From Priestia megaterium (lineage in GTDB: Bacteria > Bacillota > Bacilli > Bacillales > Bacillaceae_H), in assembly GCA_008180335.1 (NCBI GenBank), contig VTEF01000005.1:186001-250000 (forward strand): a stretch of DNA of 64,000 nt, written 5' to 3'. The notes beneath the pieces are model-generated. The model was not told the origin of the DNA. It saw only the letters and a program-made list of their open reading frames with translations, and ran no database searches. Position 1 is the stretch's first letter; each line of letters starts with the position of its first letter. Shown piece after piece: positions 16,149 through 23,675 of this stretch. The translations under genes and the position numbers were made by a program.

Positions 16149-16179
16149 AAATTTGGTTACGATAAAGGAGGCTAGATTT

Positions 16180-18510
16180 TTGCAAGTTGCTTATTATCAA
16201 GGAAAGAACCTATCACTTGAAACGCTCGGACGGGATCGTTTTCAAGTAATCTATGAAGCTAGTCTTCGAAATGAAATAACGTGTGCTCATTGTCATGAGC
16301 CATTGAAATTATACATTGGCATTCAGCAACCTCCACATTTCTATCATGTACAAGCGCCTCATGAACGTGAAGTGTGTAAACAAGAAGTGATGGCTGTGAA
16401 GCAAGCTGTACCCATGCAAGCAGCAACCGATGAATATGTTCACAAAGATGGATTTCGCCTTCCAAAAGGCCGTTCAGTTACGAAAGAACAGCAGCAGAGT
16501 CGCTCTGTCTGGAAACCTTCGACATCATTTTCGTCAGTTCCTTCTTTTTACTTAAAACAAAAACAAGCAGCAAACATAACTTCCGAGTACTTTCATTCAT
16601 TGAAAGAGGCAGGTGTAACACTTGACTCAAGTCAATGGCACGCAGTCACTCATACAGATGGCCCTCTACTTATTCTAGCTGGTGCTGGAAGTGGAAAAAC
16701 TCGTGTCTTAACGGCTCGTACAGCTTATATGATTCAAGAAAAACGAATTGATCCTCGTTCAATCATGCTTGTCACATTTACATCCAAAGCTGCAAAAGAA
16801 ATGAAAGAACGATTGACTTCTTATCCAAACATGTCACCAAAGTTTTTACAGCAAATGCTTGTGGGAACATTTCATAGTATTTTTTTGCGAATGATTATTC
16901 ATCATGACCCTTCATCATGGCAAATGGAACGTTTGATTAAGTGGGATTGGCAAAAAGAACAAATGCTAAAAGAAGCCGGACGTGAGTTAAATCTTGATGA
17001 AAAAGAATTTCCCTTCGACCAAGCCATTCAACAAATCGGTTTTTGGAAAAATACATTGGTTAGTGTACAGGCTGTCCATCCAAAAGATGAATGGGAAGAA
17101 AGAACCCACTACTTATATCGTCGTTACGAAGAAATGAAAAAACAAAAACAATTATTTGATTTTGATGATATGCTGTATGGTTGCTATACCATGCTAAAAC
17201 AAAATCCAGAGTTGCTTGCTCGTTATCAGCAGCGTTTTCGTTATTTTTTAATCGATGAATTTCAAGATATTAATAAAGTTCAATATAACATTATGAAAAT
17301 GTTAAGCGCTGATTCAAAAAATTTATGTGTAGTAGGCGATGATGATCAATCAATCTATGCATTTAGAGGAAGTGATCCTTCGTTTATTTTAAACTTTGAA
17401 CAGGATTTCCCTAACACATCTGTCATTACTTTGAATCAAAATTATCGTTCTTCACACGCAATTGTTGCATCAGCAAACAAAGTAATTGCTCGTAACACAA
17501 ATCGTCGCATTAAAGAAATGTCTGCTCAATTTCATAATGAGGCATTTCCAACCTTCTTTTTCCCTCATGATGAAGAAGAGGAGGCAACGATGATTGTTAC
17601 AGATATGAAAGAAAAAATTAAACAGGGGGCTTCCCCGTCCGATTTTGCGATTCTCTATCGAACGCATGCATCGTCACGCGCCGCCTTTGAGCGATTGTCA
17701 CAATCAAACTTACCTTTTTCTATTGAACAGGATGCTGACTCTTTTTATCAAAGACGAATCGTGCGTAGTTTGCTGTCTTTTTTACGCCTCAGTCTCAACC
17801 CGAATGATTCGAGTTCTCTGAATGATTTAGTAGCTGCCTTATTTTTAAAAAAGAGCGTCGTGAACGATTTAAAAGCAATGAGCATTTTACATGATGTTAC
17901 ATTTATTGAAGCACTAGAACACTTAGAAGGGCTAAAGCCATTCCAGCAAAAAAAACTAAAAAAAAGCATCCCTTTATTCAAGTCATTAAAAACAATGACA
18001 CCTTTAGTAGCGCTTGAAACAATTTCAAAAGATATGGGATTTGACGATTTTGTAAAAAAAAGAGGCAATGAAGGGAATTCAATGGAAAAAGGATCAGATG
18101 ATGTGAGAGATTTAAAAGTAGTCGCTCGCAAATTCAAAACAGTATCTGAATTGCTCGAACATGCTGATCATATGACAGCTATGAACAAAGAAATGAAAGC
18201 TTTAAGCAAGCAATTTACAGAAAGCATTCAGCTAACAACCATTCACCGGGCCAAAGGACTTGAATATAAATATGTTTATCTATTAAGTAATGTAGATGGC
18301 GGATTGCCACATGACTATGCGCTTGATTCCTACCGAAATGGCGATGAGGCTGCCCTTGAAGAGGAACGAAGGCTATTATATGTTGCCATGACAAGAGCAA
18401 AAGAATCTCTTTATTTATCCATCTTAGAAACAAGACGTGGAAAAAAAGCTTATCCTTCTCGCTTTTTAAAACCTTTTTTACCAACAAAACGCATTGGTGC
18501 GGTAACATAA
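16180..18510 (+). CDS. yjcD: UvrD/Rep-family DNA helicase YjcD with N-terminal Cys/His motif
   Basis: A 776-residue superfamily-1 helicase. Motifs in order: Walker A AGAGSGKT; Ia 'VTFTSKAAKEM'; II DEFQD; III 'VVGDDDQSIYAFRG'; IV 'LNQNYRSS'; V 'IHRAKGLEYKYVYL'; VI 'LLYVAMTRAKESL'. It should unwind DNA in 3'-5' direction with ATP. The first ~110 residues are extra compared with PcrA and hold CAHCHEP followed by HFYH, a Cys-x2-Cys/His pattern like the N terminus of CoiA. The start is the TTG at 16180, eight bases after AAGGAGG; a TTG at 16153 would place the ribosome site inside the gene. It is preceded by element B and ends in a 20-bp terminator. Confidence 0.92.
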   Translation: MQVAYYQGKNLSLETLGRDRFQVIYEASLRNEITCAHCHEPLKLYIGIQQPPHFYHVQAPHEREVCKQEVMAVKQAVPMQAATDEYVHKDGFRLPKGRSVTKEQQQSRSVWKPSTSFSSVPSFYLKQKQAANITSEYFHSLKEAGVTLDSSQWHAVTHTDGPLLILAGAGSGKTRVLTARTAYMIQEKRIDPRSIMLVTFTSKAAKEMKERLTSYPNMSPKFLQQMLVGTFHSIFLRMIIHHDPSSWQMERLIKWDWQKEQMLKEAGRELNLDEKEFPFDQAIQQIGFWKNTLVSVQAVHPKDEWEERTHYLYRRYEEMKKQKQLFDFDDMLYGCYTMLKQNPELLARYQQRFRYFLIDEFQDINKVQYNIMKMLSADSKNLCVVGDDDQSIYAFRGSDPSFILNFEQDFPNTSVITLNQNYRSSHAIVASANKVIARNTNRRIKEMSAQFHNEAFPTFFFPHDEEEEATMIVTDMKEKIKQGASPSDFAILYRTHASSRAAFERLSQSNLPFSIEQDADSFYQRRIVRSLLSFLRLSLNPNDSSSLNDLVAALFLKKSVVNDLKAMSILHDVTFIEALEHLEGLKPFQQKKLKKSIPLFKSLKTMTPLVALETISKDMGFDDFVKKRGNEGNSMEKGSDDVRDLKVVARKFKTVSELLEHADHMTAMNKEMKALSKQFTESIQLTTIHRAKGLEYKYVYLLSNVDGGLPHDYALDSYRNGDEAALEEERRLLYVAMTRAKESLYLSILETRRGKKAYPSRFLKPFLPTKRIGAVT

Positions 18511-18567
18511 GCAAAGAAAAACGATCCAGTCATCGATTTGTCTGGATCGTTTTTCTTTGCTTATTTT
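18510..18567. terminator. Bidirectional terminator between yjcD and spoVIF
   Basis: A perfect 20-bp stem (18510-18529 with 18542-18561), starting at the helicase stop and ending at the spoVIF stop, with T-runs on both strands. Confidence 0.92.
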
Positions 18568-18818
18568 TTTTCGTTTAACATTTTTGAAATTGTACCAAAA
18601 TCAATTGATTGATCATTATTGACAAGTGCTTTAACAATCTGATCTTCTTTTTGTTTAGAAATAGGTTTGTTTGCGATTTGTGCTACTCGCTTTACAATAT
18701 TTCTAACCGTGTTTTCATCTTTAAAATTTGCATTTTGCACCGAATTTGCCAGTTCAAAAATATCCTTCATGTTCACTCCGGTTTTCTTTTCAATATTTTT
18801 AAACATATTGTTATCCAT
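18561..18818 (-). CDS. spoVIF: Stage VI sporulation protein F
   Basis: An 85-residue soluble protein matching SpoVIF (formerly YjcC) of B. subtilis in length, context and sequence ('MFKNIEKKTGVNMKDIFELA', 'VRNIVKRVAQIANKPISK'). In B. subtilis it works in the mother cell, is needed for spore coat assembly and heat resistance, and affects GerE-dependent coat gene expression. The ribosome site AAAGGAGG lies nine bases before the ATG. It converges on yjcD as in B. subtilis. A weak resemblance to the yjcG and yjcD leaders lies upstream near 18900-18990. Confidence 0.9.
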   Translation of the reverse strand: MDNNMFKNIEKKTGVNMKDIFELANSVQNANFKDENTVRNIVKRVAQIANKPISKQKEDQIVKALVNNDQSIDFGTISKMLNEKK

Positions 18819-19029
18819 CCTGCATAACCTCCTTTTACATGAAGTTCAACCGCCGTACCTACAATTGAACTATTCGACCTTCTGTAAGCAATTCCCCGCT
18901 TATTATGTGAGAAGAAACGCTTGCTTAACGGCCTTGCAAAGCGGGATATTCTATCGTATGCATCTTGTGCCTAGATGGTGAGCTTTTTGTATCGACGCTT
19001 TCTTCTAAAGTTTGTATATGCAACAAAAA

Positions 19030-19063
19030 ACAAAGTACAAGTGAACATTCACCTATACTTTGT
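19030..19063 (-). terminator. Terminator after the YjcZ-type gene
   Basis: ACAAAGTA (19030-19037) pairs with TACTTTGT (19056-19063); an inner GTGAA/TTCAC helix extends the stem. A T-run follows on the minus strand. Confidence 0.7.
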
Positions 19064-19086
19064 TAGTGCTTCATCTTTAGAAGGGA

Positions 19087-19203
19087 TTAGTTGTAGAAAC
19101 AAGCACAACCAACGATGATTAATAGAATGAATAATACAACGATTAAAGCGAAGCCACCGCCGTAACCACCACCGTAGCCACAACCACCATATCCATAGCC
19201 CAT
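19087..19203 (-). CDS. YjcZ-family sporulation miniprotein
   Basis: A 38-residue ORF: a Gly/Tyr-rich head ([18 protein letters not shown]) and one hydrophobic helix ([14 protein letters not shown]) ending CACFYN. This is the signature of the YjcZ family of tiny Bacillus sporulation proteins, which contain a Gly/Tyr-rich N-terminal stretch and a single membrane segment. The ribosome site GAGGGGGTG lies about 6 bases upstream. A possible sigma-K or sigma-E -10 (CATATTCTG) with AC 17 bases before it lies about 30 bp upstream. Role in the spore is unknown. Confidence 0.82.
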   Translation of the reverse strand: MGYGYGGCGYGGGYGGGFALIVVLFILLIIVGCACFYN

Positions 19204-19303
19204 ATCTTACACCCCCTCTATCTTTGCTCTCTACAGAATATGTGAGAATGTTATATTTGGTATGGGCTCTTCATTAGTTAATTTCTTTTTCATACAGAAG
19301 AAG

Positions 19304-19483
19304 CTATTGGCCAAATGGGTCGTCTGTATATAGGCGATCTAGCTCATCCGCCTGCTTTTGCAACTGCCTGTCATGCCGTTCAGTATTTCCCATGCTAGAA
19401 TCAATCTTTTTCATCTGTTCTTCATGCGATCCCATTAGATGCTGTTCAAAAATTTTTTCAAATTCATCAAAGAAATCTGGCAT
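19304..19483 (-). CDS. Small acidic protein of unknown function
   Basis: A 59-residue hydrophilic protein starting MPDFFDEFEKIF. It has a high content of Asp, Glu and Lys and is likely alpha-helical, with no cysteine or membrane segment. The start at 19483 has GAGGTG six bases upstream; the frame could begin at a GTG three codons earlier, which overlaps that site. It lies among sporulation genes, which hints at a spore role. I do not recognise the family. Confidence 0.6.
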   Translation of the reverse strand: MPDFFDEFEKIFEQHLMGSHEEQMKKIDSSMGNTERHDRQLQKQADELDRLYTDDPFGQ

Positions 19484-19614
19484 TCTTCTCACCTCACACT
19501 ATCTTATGAGCAAACAAAATAAAATGTTTACTGAGTTGCAAAATTCCTTCCTTATCGCTCCCTAATTTTCACTACTCTATGACAGCTCAGGTAGGAAAGA
19601 GAACTAAAAAGAAA

Positions 19615-19635
19615 GTACTACCAAACTGGCAGTAC
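19615..19635 (-). terminator. Terminator after a small Cys/Gly-tailed gene
   Basis: A 9-bp stem (19615-19623 with 19627-19635, one G-T pair) with T-rich sequence after it on the minus strand. Confidence 0.65.
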
Positions 19636-19645
19636 CCTTGTTTAT

Positions 19646-19798
19646 TTAACGCTTTGGTAATTTTGAGCCACAGCCGCAGCCACCCTGTTTCGGGGTTGGT
19701 AATTTAATCGGTTTTGAAACAGAGTGCCCAATTTTAGTTGCTTTTTTCAACATTGGTTGTTGATGAGGGTAAGGTTGATTTGGATTGTAATACATCAT
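19646..19798 (-). CDS. 50-residue protein with a Gly/Cys tail, possibly a spore protein
   Basis: Reading the minus strand from ATG 19796-19798 gives 50 residues: a Tyr/Asn/Pro/Gln-rich head (MMYYNPNQPYPHQQPM), a basic middle with KKATKIGHSVSKPIK, and a tail GGCGCGSKLPKR. AGGAGGGAAAAC precedes it, so it is very likely translated. Short proteins with a Tyr/Pro-rich head and clustered Cys are common among Bacillus coat components, where cross-linking occurs, but I cannot name a family. It lies between other small probable spore genes and ends at a terminator. Confidence 0.6.
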   Translation of the reverse strand: MMYYNPNQPYPHQQPMLKKATKIGHSVSKPIKLPTPKQGGCGCGSKLPKR

Positions 19799-19866
19799 GT
19801 TTTCCCTCCTTTTAGCAATATCAAATCTATAACAATATATTCATTACTTTATTTAGAAGTTCAGTG

Positions 19867-20283
19867 TTATTTGTCCATTTTACGCTGCAGTGTTAAAAAT
19901 AAGTTGGCGCTATCGATGTTTTTTCTTAGCTTTTTCGTTTGTTCTCTTGCCACCTGTTGCTGCACATTTTCTAAACGGCTTTTTAATTCGTCAACACTCT
20001 CCTCAAACGGTTGCTGCAAAGGATGAATAGGCTGCACTTCTTTTTTTTCTTCTTGTTTTGGCTCTTCTTTTGCTTTCTGTTCATTAATAAGCGTTTTTAA
20101 CCACTCAATCTCCTTTAATAACTGTTCCTTTTCACGCTCATGCTCTTTTTTTAATAAAAGTAATTGTTCTTTTAAATCATCATATCGGAACTCTTTATTT
20201 TTATATTTCTGGTATTCTTCTTTATAAAAAGACAGCTCCGACTTTAGACTGGCCATATCTTGTTTTGCTTTACCTTCAGCCAT
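19867..20283 (-). CDS. Coiled-coil protein of unknown function
   Basis: A 138-residue, Lys/Glu/Gln-rich protein predicted to be nearly all helix. Heptad-like stretches run from residue 8 to 75 and again from 95 to 125, joined by a Pro/Gln/Glu-rich linker ('KEEPKQEEKKEVQPIHP'). No membrane segment and no cysteine. The ribosome site AAGGAGTG lies seven bases before the ATG. It is divergent from the neighbouring large gene. It is probably a structural or adaptor protein, and its location suggests sporulation; no family is recognised. Confidence 0.65.
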   Translation of the reverse strand: MAEGKAKQDMASLKSELSFYKEEYQKYKNKEFRYDDLKEQLLLLKKEHEREKEQLLKEIEWLKTLINEQKAKEEPKQEEKKEVQPIHPLQQPFEESVDELKSRLENVQQQVAREQTKKLRKNIDSANLFLTLQRKMDK

Positions 20284-20477
20284 ATAATCACTCCTTAGCT
20301 ATCATTTATTTAGATAAATATCTTCTTTTACCATACGCATAAGTGGCTAAAATTTCTTTCTAGATGAATAACACTTTTTCTTAATATGAATATGCTGTAA
20401 TTGAGTTTATTATTTCCTTCATTTTTATGCTGGCGCCAATGAACTAACATATTTGCAAATTCCGCTTTTATCACGGC

Positions 20478-20504
20478 ACACAAAAGCGGGTCATTCATAC
20501 ACTA
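20478..20504 (+). promoter_or_regulatory. Candidate sigma-K promoter
   Basis: AC at 20478-20479, a 16-base spacer, then CATACACTA at 20496-20504 fully match the sigma-K pattern AC-N16-CATANNNTA. A start point near 20511 would give a leader of about 60 nt before the gene at 20573. Sigma-K acts in the mother cell late in sporulation. Confidence 0.6.
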
Positions 20505-20572
20505 TATTAGTCCGATACCTAGTTAACGAAAAGCGTAAAGGAAGGACAATTACGATTAGGAGGTAAAAAAGA

Positions 20573-21355
20573 ATGGGAGAACATTTAGAATCATTATGTA
20601 TTCGCGTACCTAAAATATATGATTGGGTGAAACGCGAAATCGAGATCCCGCGTACTTTTAGTGCATCAGCTTTCGATTTAGGAAGCTTTAATCCAGCTTC
20701 ACCTTTTGTAGATGTAGAAATTATATTAACAGATGAGAGCGGTAGCCCGGTTGATCTAAGAGACGAAGATGCACTCGCAGAAGTAATTGAGGTAACACCT
20801 TACAGATGCAATGGCCGCAAAGAGAGAGAAATTGTTTTACCAGACGGTGATACTGTTACATTACATGAAGTAAGATTATCAATCAGCGGATTTTATCGAG
20901 TAAAATTAACGAGAGACGATAATGGCTGCGATGGTGCAGCTGCACCATCATGCTTCGTATCACAGCCATTACCATGGAGTACTAGCCAGCGCTTCTATTT
21001 ATGCGCACCAGAAGGCACATATCCAGTTGTACATTTAGATTGTTTTGAAGGAGGCGGGAATGTTCAATTATCAGGTGATCTTACACCTACATTCCAAGGC
21101 CTAGACTTAACCATTTTAATCGGTCTAAACGTGCAAGTTGAACGTTTCGTGCAAATTGAAGTTGAAGGTAGCTACTGCTACCCTCGTCCAGAGATCTTAG
21201 ACACATTAGTAGGTTGCGGATCAGGAGCTCATCCGCCACAATGTGACCACATTTATCCTGGTAAGCATCACCACCATCATCACCATGACCACCATGGTTT
21301 TCAAGATGAAGGCGATCAGTTCGTTGACCACGGAGGTCAGTACGAATTTGAATAA
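20573..21355 (+). CDS. Probable spore-surface protein with His-rich tail
   Basis: A 260-residue soluble protein without signal peptide. Near the N terminus it has 'LCIRVPKIYDWV', then a mostly beta-type body with many Val, Asp and Glu, and seven cysteines spread along the chain. Residues near 230-243 form a histidine cluster (KHHHHHHHDHH), followed by an acidic end. The start has AGGAGG about 8 bases upstream. A consensus-like sigma-K promoter lies upstream and a terminator at 21369-21394 follows, so it is monocistronic and probably made in the mother cell. Cysteines and His clusters fit a cross-linked or metal-binding coat or exosporium layer. I cannot assign a named family. Confidence 0.6.
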   Translation: MGEHLESLCIRVPKIYDWVKREIEIPRTFSASAFDLGSFNPASPFVDVEIILTDESGSPVDLRDEDALAEVIEVTPYRCNGRKEREIVLPDGDTVTLHEVRLSISGFYRVKLTRDDNGCDGAAAPSCFVSQPLPWSTSQRFYLCAPEGTYPVVHLDCFEGGGNVQLSGDLTPTFQGLDLTILIGLNVQVERFVQIEVEGSYCYPRPEILDTLVGCGSGAHPPQCDHIYPGKHHHHHHHDHHGFQDEGDQFVDHGGQYEFE

Positions 21356-21368
21356 TCCCCCATCTTCT

Positions 21369-21394
21369 AGAGGAGAAATTTCTCCTCTTTTTTC
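21369..21394 (+). terminator. Terminator after the His-rich gene
   Basis: Palindrome AGAGGAGAAA/TTTCTCCTCT (21369-21388) followed by a T-run. Confidence 0.8.
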
Positions 21395-21579
21395 ATTGAT
21401 TTCTCTCTTCATGCATACATATAAAAGAAAAGTTTACTCCATTAGGAAGCTCTTTCCTTCTAAATTAGTTGACTTAGCTTCTCTTCAACTAGTAGTGATT
21501 GTTTTTTATTTCTCATGTTCTGGTGGTTGAAGCTATTTAAAATGAAGTACGGATAATTAAAAGGAAAGGAGATGGTTTT

Positions 21580-22437
21580 ATGAATCGTAACTCCCCTTCC
21601 CCGAAAGACGATACAACACAATTAAAACAAAAGCTTATTCATTATAGATCTGAATTGAAACATTATGAATATCAATTAAAGCAATATGAAAAAGCATTAG
21701 AGAGGGAAAAAGAGAACACAACATTTTGGAAAAACAAACACGCTGAGGCATTTCTGACAACAGAAAAAGATAAAGAGCTAGAAGAACTAGAGAAAGAGTT
21801 ATATCACCTAAAAAATGAACTTTCCGAACAAGCCGTCATTACCGATGCATTAAAAGAAAAACTGGCACGTAAACAACCCATCATTGAGGAAAAAATTGTA
21901 GAAAAAATTATTGAAAAGCCGGTTGAAAAAATTGTGGAGAAGCCAGTAAAAGTTGAAGTTGAACGTTTTCAAGCAACAGATGTTATAAGCTATTTCCAAC
22001 ATTCCATTGTGATGTCTTCTTCTGAAGATGAGGAGTCCATTGTGTTTGGAAATGTGATTATTGCCAATCAAACGAGTAAAACTCTCCATTCTCCTGTACT
22101 ATGTTTAAAAATAAAGCCTTCTTCTTCCGCTGTTTTGAACGGAAAGATCATCGATGAAAAAGAGATGGAATCATCTACCATCCCTTCTTCTTCTCTACAA
22201 TGGCAATATGCACATCCAAAATGGCGGGACAAAATAAAAGAAGATGGCGAATACTGGATTAAGCCTGTTAGAACCGCTGCAATTGAACAAAACAGAAAGC
22301 TGGTGTTCGAATCCTTCCAACTCATTATTCCGCCTTCAGAAGAACATACGTCTCTTGTTTTAGAAGGTTATTTTTATAGTGAAGAATGGCCAGGCGGCCT
22401 TCCTTTTTTAAATAAAATTGTTCTTAATTTTTCCTGA
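21580..22437 (+). CDS. Coiled-coil protein with VEK-type repeats, unknown function
   Basis: A 285-residue protein. The first ~100 residues are coiled coil rich in Lys, Glu and Tyr. Residues near 105-130 form a short repeat in which V/I-E-K alternates with I-I-E-K-P or I-V-E-K-P units. The last ~150 residues form a separate globular beta-rich domain with 'FGNVIIANQTSKTLHSPVLCLKI' and 'VLEGYFYSEEWPGG'. The start follows AAAGGAAAGGAGATGGTTTT. The architecture, a coiled coil plus a spacer plus a beta domain, fits a structural protein of the spore envelope. No family is recognised. It ends at a 14-bp inverted repeat. Confidence 0.65.
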   Translation: MNRNSPSPKDDTTQLKQKLIHYRSELKHYEYQLKQYEKALEREKENTTFWKNKHAEAFLTTEKDKELEELEKELYHLKNELSEQAVITDALKEKLARKQPIIEEKIVEKIIEKPVEKIVEKPVKVEVERFQATDVISYFQHSIVMSSSEDEESIVFGNVIIANQTSKTLHSPVLCLKIKPSSSAVLNGKIIDEKEMESSTIPSSSLQWQYAHPKWRDKIKEDGEYWIKPVRTAAIEQNRKLVFESFQLIIPPSEEHTSLVLEGYFYSEEWPGGLPFLNKIVLNFS

Positions 22438-22438
22438 T

Positions 22439-22482
22439 ATAACAACGGACACCTTCACGAATCTGATTGTGTCCGTTGTTAT
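22439..22482 (+). terminator. Terminator-like inverted repeat
   Basis: A 14-bp perfect stem (22439-22452 with 22469-22482) just past the stop codon; the T-run is weak. Confidence 0.55.
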
Positions 22483-22594
22483 GCTCTGTTTAAACAATTT
22501 CCATTTCTAAAGAATCAGTTCTCCACATTTAGCCAACACAGCGTGACCATTCCCTGAAAAGTTCACTTAGATGAATCTATCAAAGCTCGTCCAT

Positions 22595-22930
22595 TCATTT
22601 CATACACGATTCAATAATACCAGCACAACCCGCAATAGCTAAAACCGCAATAGCCGGGAATGCAATATGGGGGATTGTTACATAACTAAAATAAATCGCA
22701 ATCGCACACCACATACCCGTACACCAATAACAACTCAATAGCTCACCGATCCATTTACGCAAACCCGTACCTTTTATTTTTAGATACGTCACATCATTCC
22801 CTTCTTCATCTTTTTCTTCAACAATTTCATGAAATGGCTTTCGTATAAAAGCAGTAATTTTATCAAATACAATTAATCGAGTGAGACGAAAGGTAGCCAA
22901 AATAAATAAAACCAAATAAATCCATGTCAT
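22595..22930 (-). CDS. yjcA: Sporulation membrane protein YjcA (DUF1360)
   Basis: A 111-residue membrane protein with three hydrophobic helices (about 3-22, 65-85 and 88-108) and the DUF1360 signature 'TFRLTRLIVFDKI' and 'LLSCYWCTGMWCA', with a CYWC pair inside the second helix. The start is set at 22930 (MTWIYLVLF), with AAAGGAGG eight bases before it; the frame extends ten codons further without need. In B. subtilis yjcA is a sporulation gene near the cotVWXYZ cluster and cotO. Here it lies just downstream of cotO on the same strand, and the cotVWXYZ genes are missing between them. Function unknown. Confidence 0.85.
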   Translation of the reverse strand: MTWIYLVLFILATFRLTRLIVFDKITAFIRKPFHEIVEEKDEEGNDVTYLKIKGTGLRKWIGELLSCYWCTGMWCAIAIYFSYVTIPHIAFPAIAVLAIAGCAGIIESCMK

Positions 22931-22965
22931 AAATCTATCCTCCTTTGTCATCAATTTCATTAGGA

Positions 22966-23004
22966 AAAAAGCTAACAGTGATTAAAAAACCATGTTAGCT
23001 TTTT
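22966..23004 (-). terminator. Terminator between cotO and yjcA
   Basis: A 12-bp stem (22966-22977 with 22993-23004) with a T-run on the minus strand, 12 bp after the cotO stop. Confidence 0.8.
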
Positions 23005-23015
23005 CAAAGCACTGA

Positions 23016-23534
23016 CTATATCTTCACAATCGAGATATTCTTTACTGTTTCTAAAGCAAATTTTAATTCAGTTTCATTTGGTGGAACCACCATACATAGC
23101 TGACCCTCTTTTATGCCAGTAATGTTTCCTATATGCTTACTGTTTTCCACTGTCACTTCGCAAATAGGCTGCGACATATGCTTAGGGAAATCACATAAAA
23201 ATGAAATTTTCTCTTCAATATTCATAGATTGAAACATTTTATTTGGCTTTTTGGCTTCCCTCTTTTTTACTTCTGTGGGTACGATGGACAATGATTTCTC
23301 TTTATCCTTTTTCTGTTCACTAACTTCGGCCTTAGCTTCATTTACTTCTTTGATAGCTGAAAATGTCGGCTTATCTTTTAAAGAAATAGACGTATCCTCT
23401 GTTTTTTTAGCCGTTACTTCTTCTTGTTTTGTACTAAAAAAATATTGCATCGAACGCTTTGTTTGCGTTACGGTCGGCTGCACAATATACAATAACGGTT
23501 CATTTTCTTCTGACTTAGATCGTGAGTTCGTCAT
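23016..23534 (-). CDS. cotO: Spore coat protein CotO
   Basis: A 172-residue protein of the CotO (YjbX) family. It has a conserved N-terminal 'PLLYIVQP' and a low-complexity Lys/Glu/Ser middle, then a conserved C-terminal part with 'MNIEEKISFLCDFPKHMSQPICEVTVE', 'GNITGI', 'LCMVVPP' and 'VKNISIVKI'. In B. subtilis CotO depends on CotE and helps to assemble the outer coat. The start at 23534 has GGAGG eight bases upstream. The gene lies next to fabI as in B. subtilis (fabI-cotO), and on the same strand. The thi genes that separate yjbQ and fabI in B. subtilis are absent here. Confidence 0.88.
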   Translation of the reverse strand: MTNSRSKSEENEPLLYIVQPTVTQTKRSMQYFFSTKQEEVTAKKTEDTSISLKDKPTFSAIKEVNEAKAEVSEQKKDKEKSLSIVPTEVKKREAKKPNKMFQSMNIEEKISFLCDFPKHMSQPICEVTVENSKHIGNITGIKEGQLCMVVPPNETELKFALETVKNISIVKI

Positions 23535-23630
23535 GAAGCATACCTCCAATTGCATGTTATCTTTCTTCTTAAAATGTATGCCTCAACTCTAGAAAACTTG
23601 TTTATTTTTTATCAAATTAATGGATAAATA

Positions 23631-23664
23631 AAAAAAGAATGCTACAACCGCAGCATTCTTTTTT
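23631..23664 (-). terminator. Terminator after fabI
   Basis: A 13-bp stem (23631-23643 with 23652-23664) with A/T tracts, just past the fabI stop. Confidence 0.85.
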
Positions 23665-23675
23665 ATTAATTTAAA

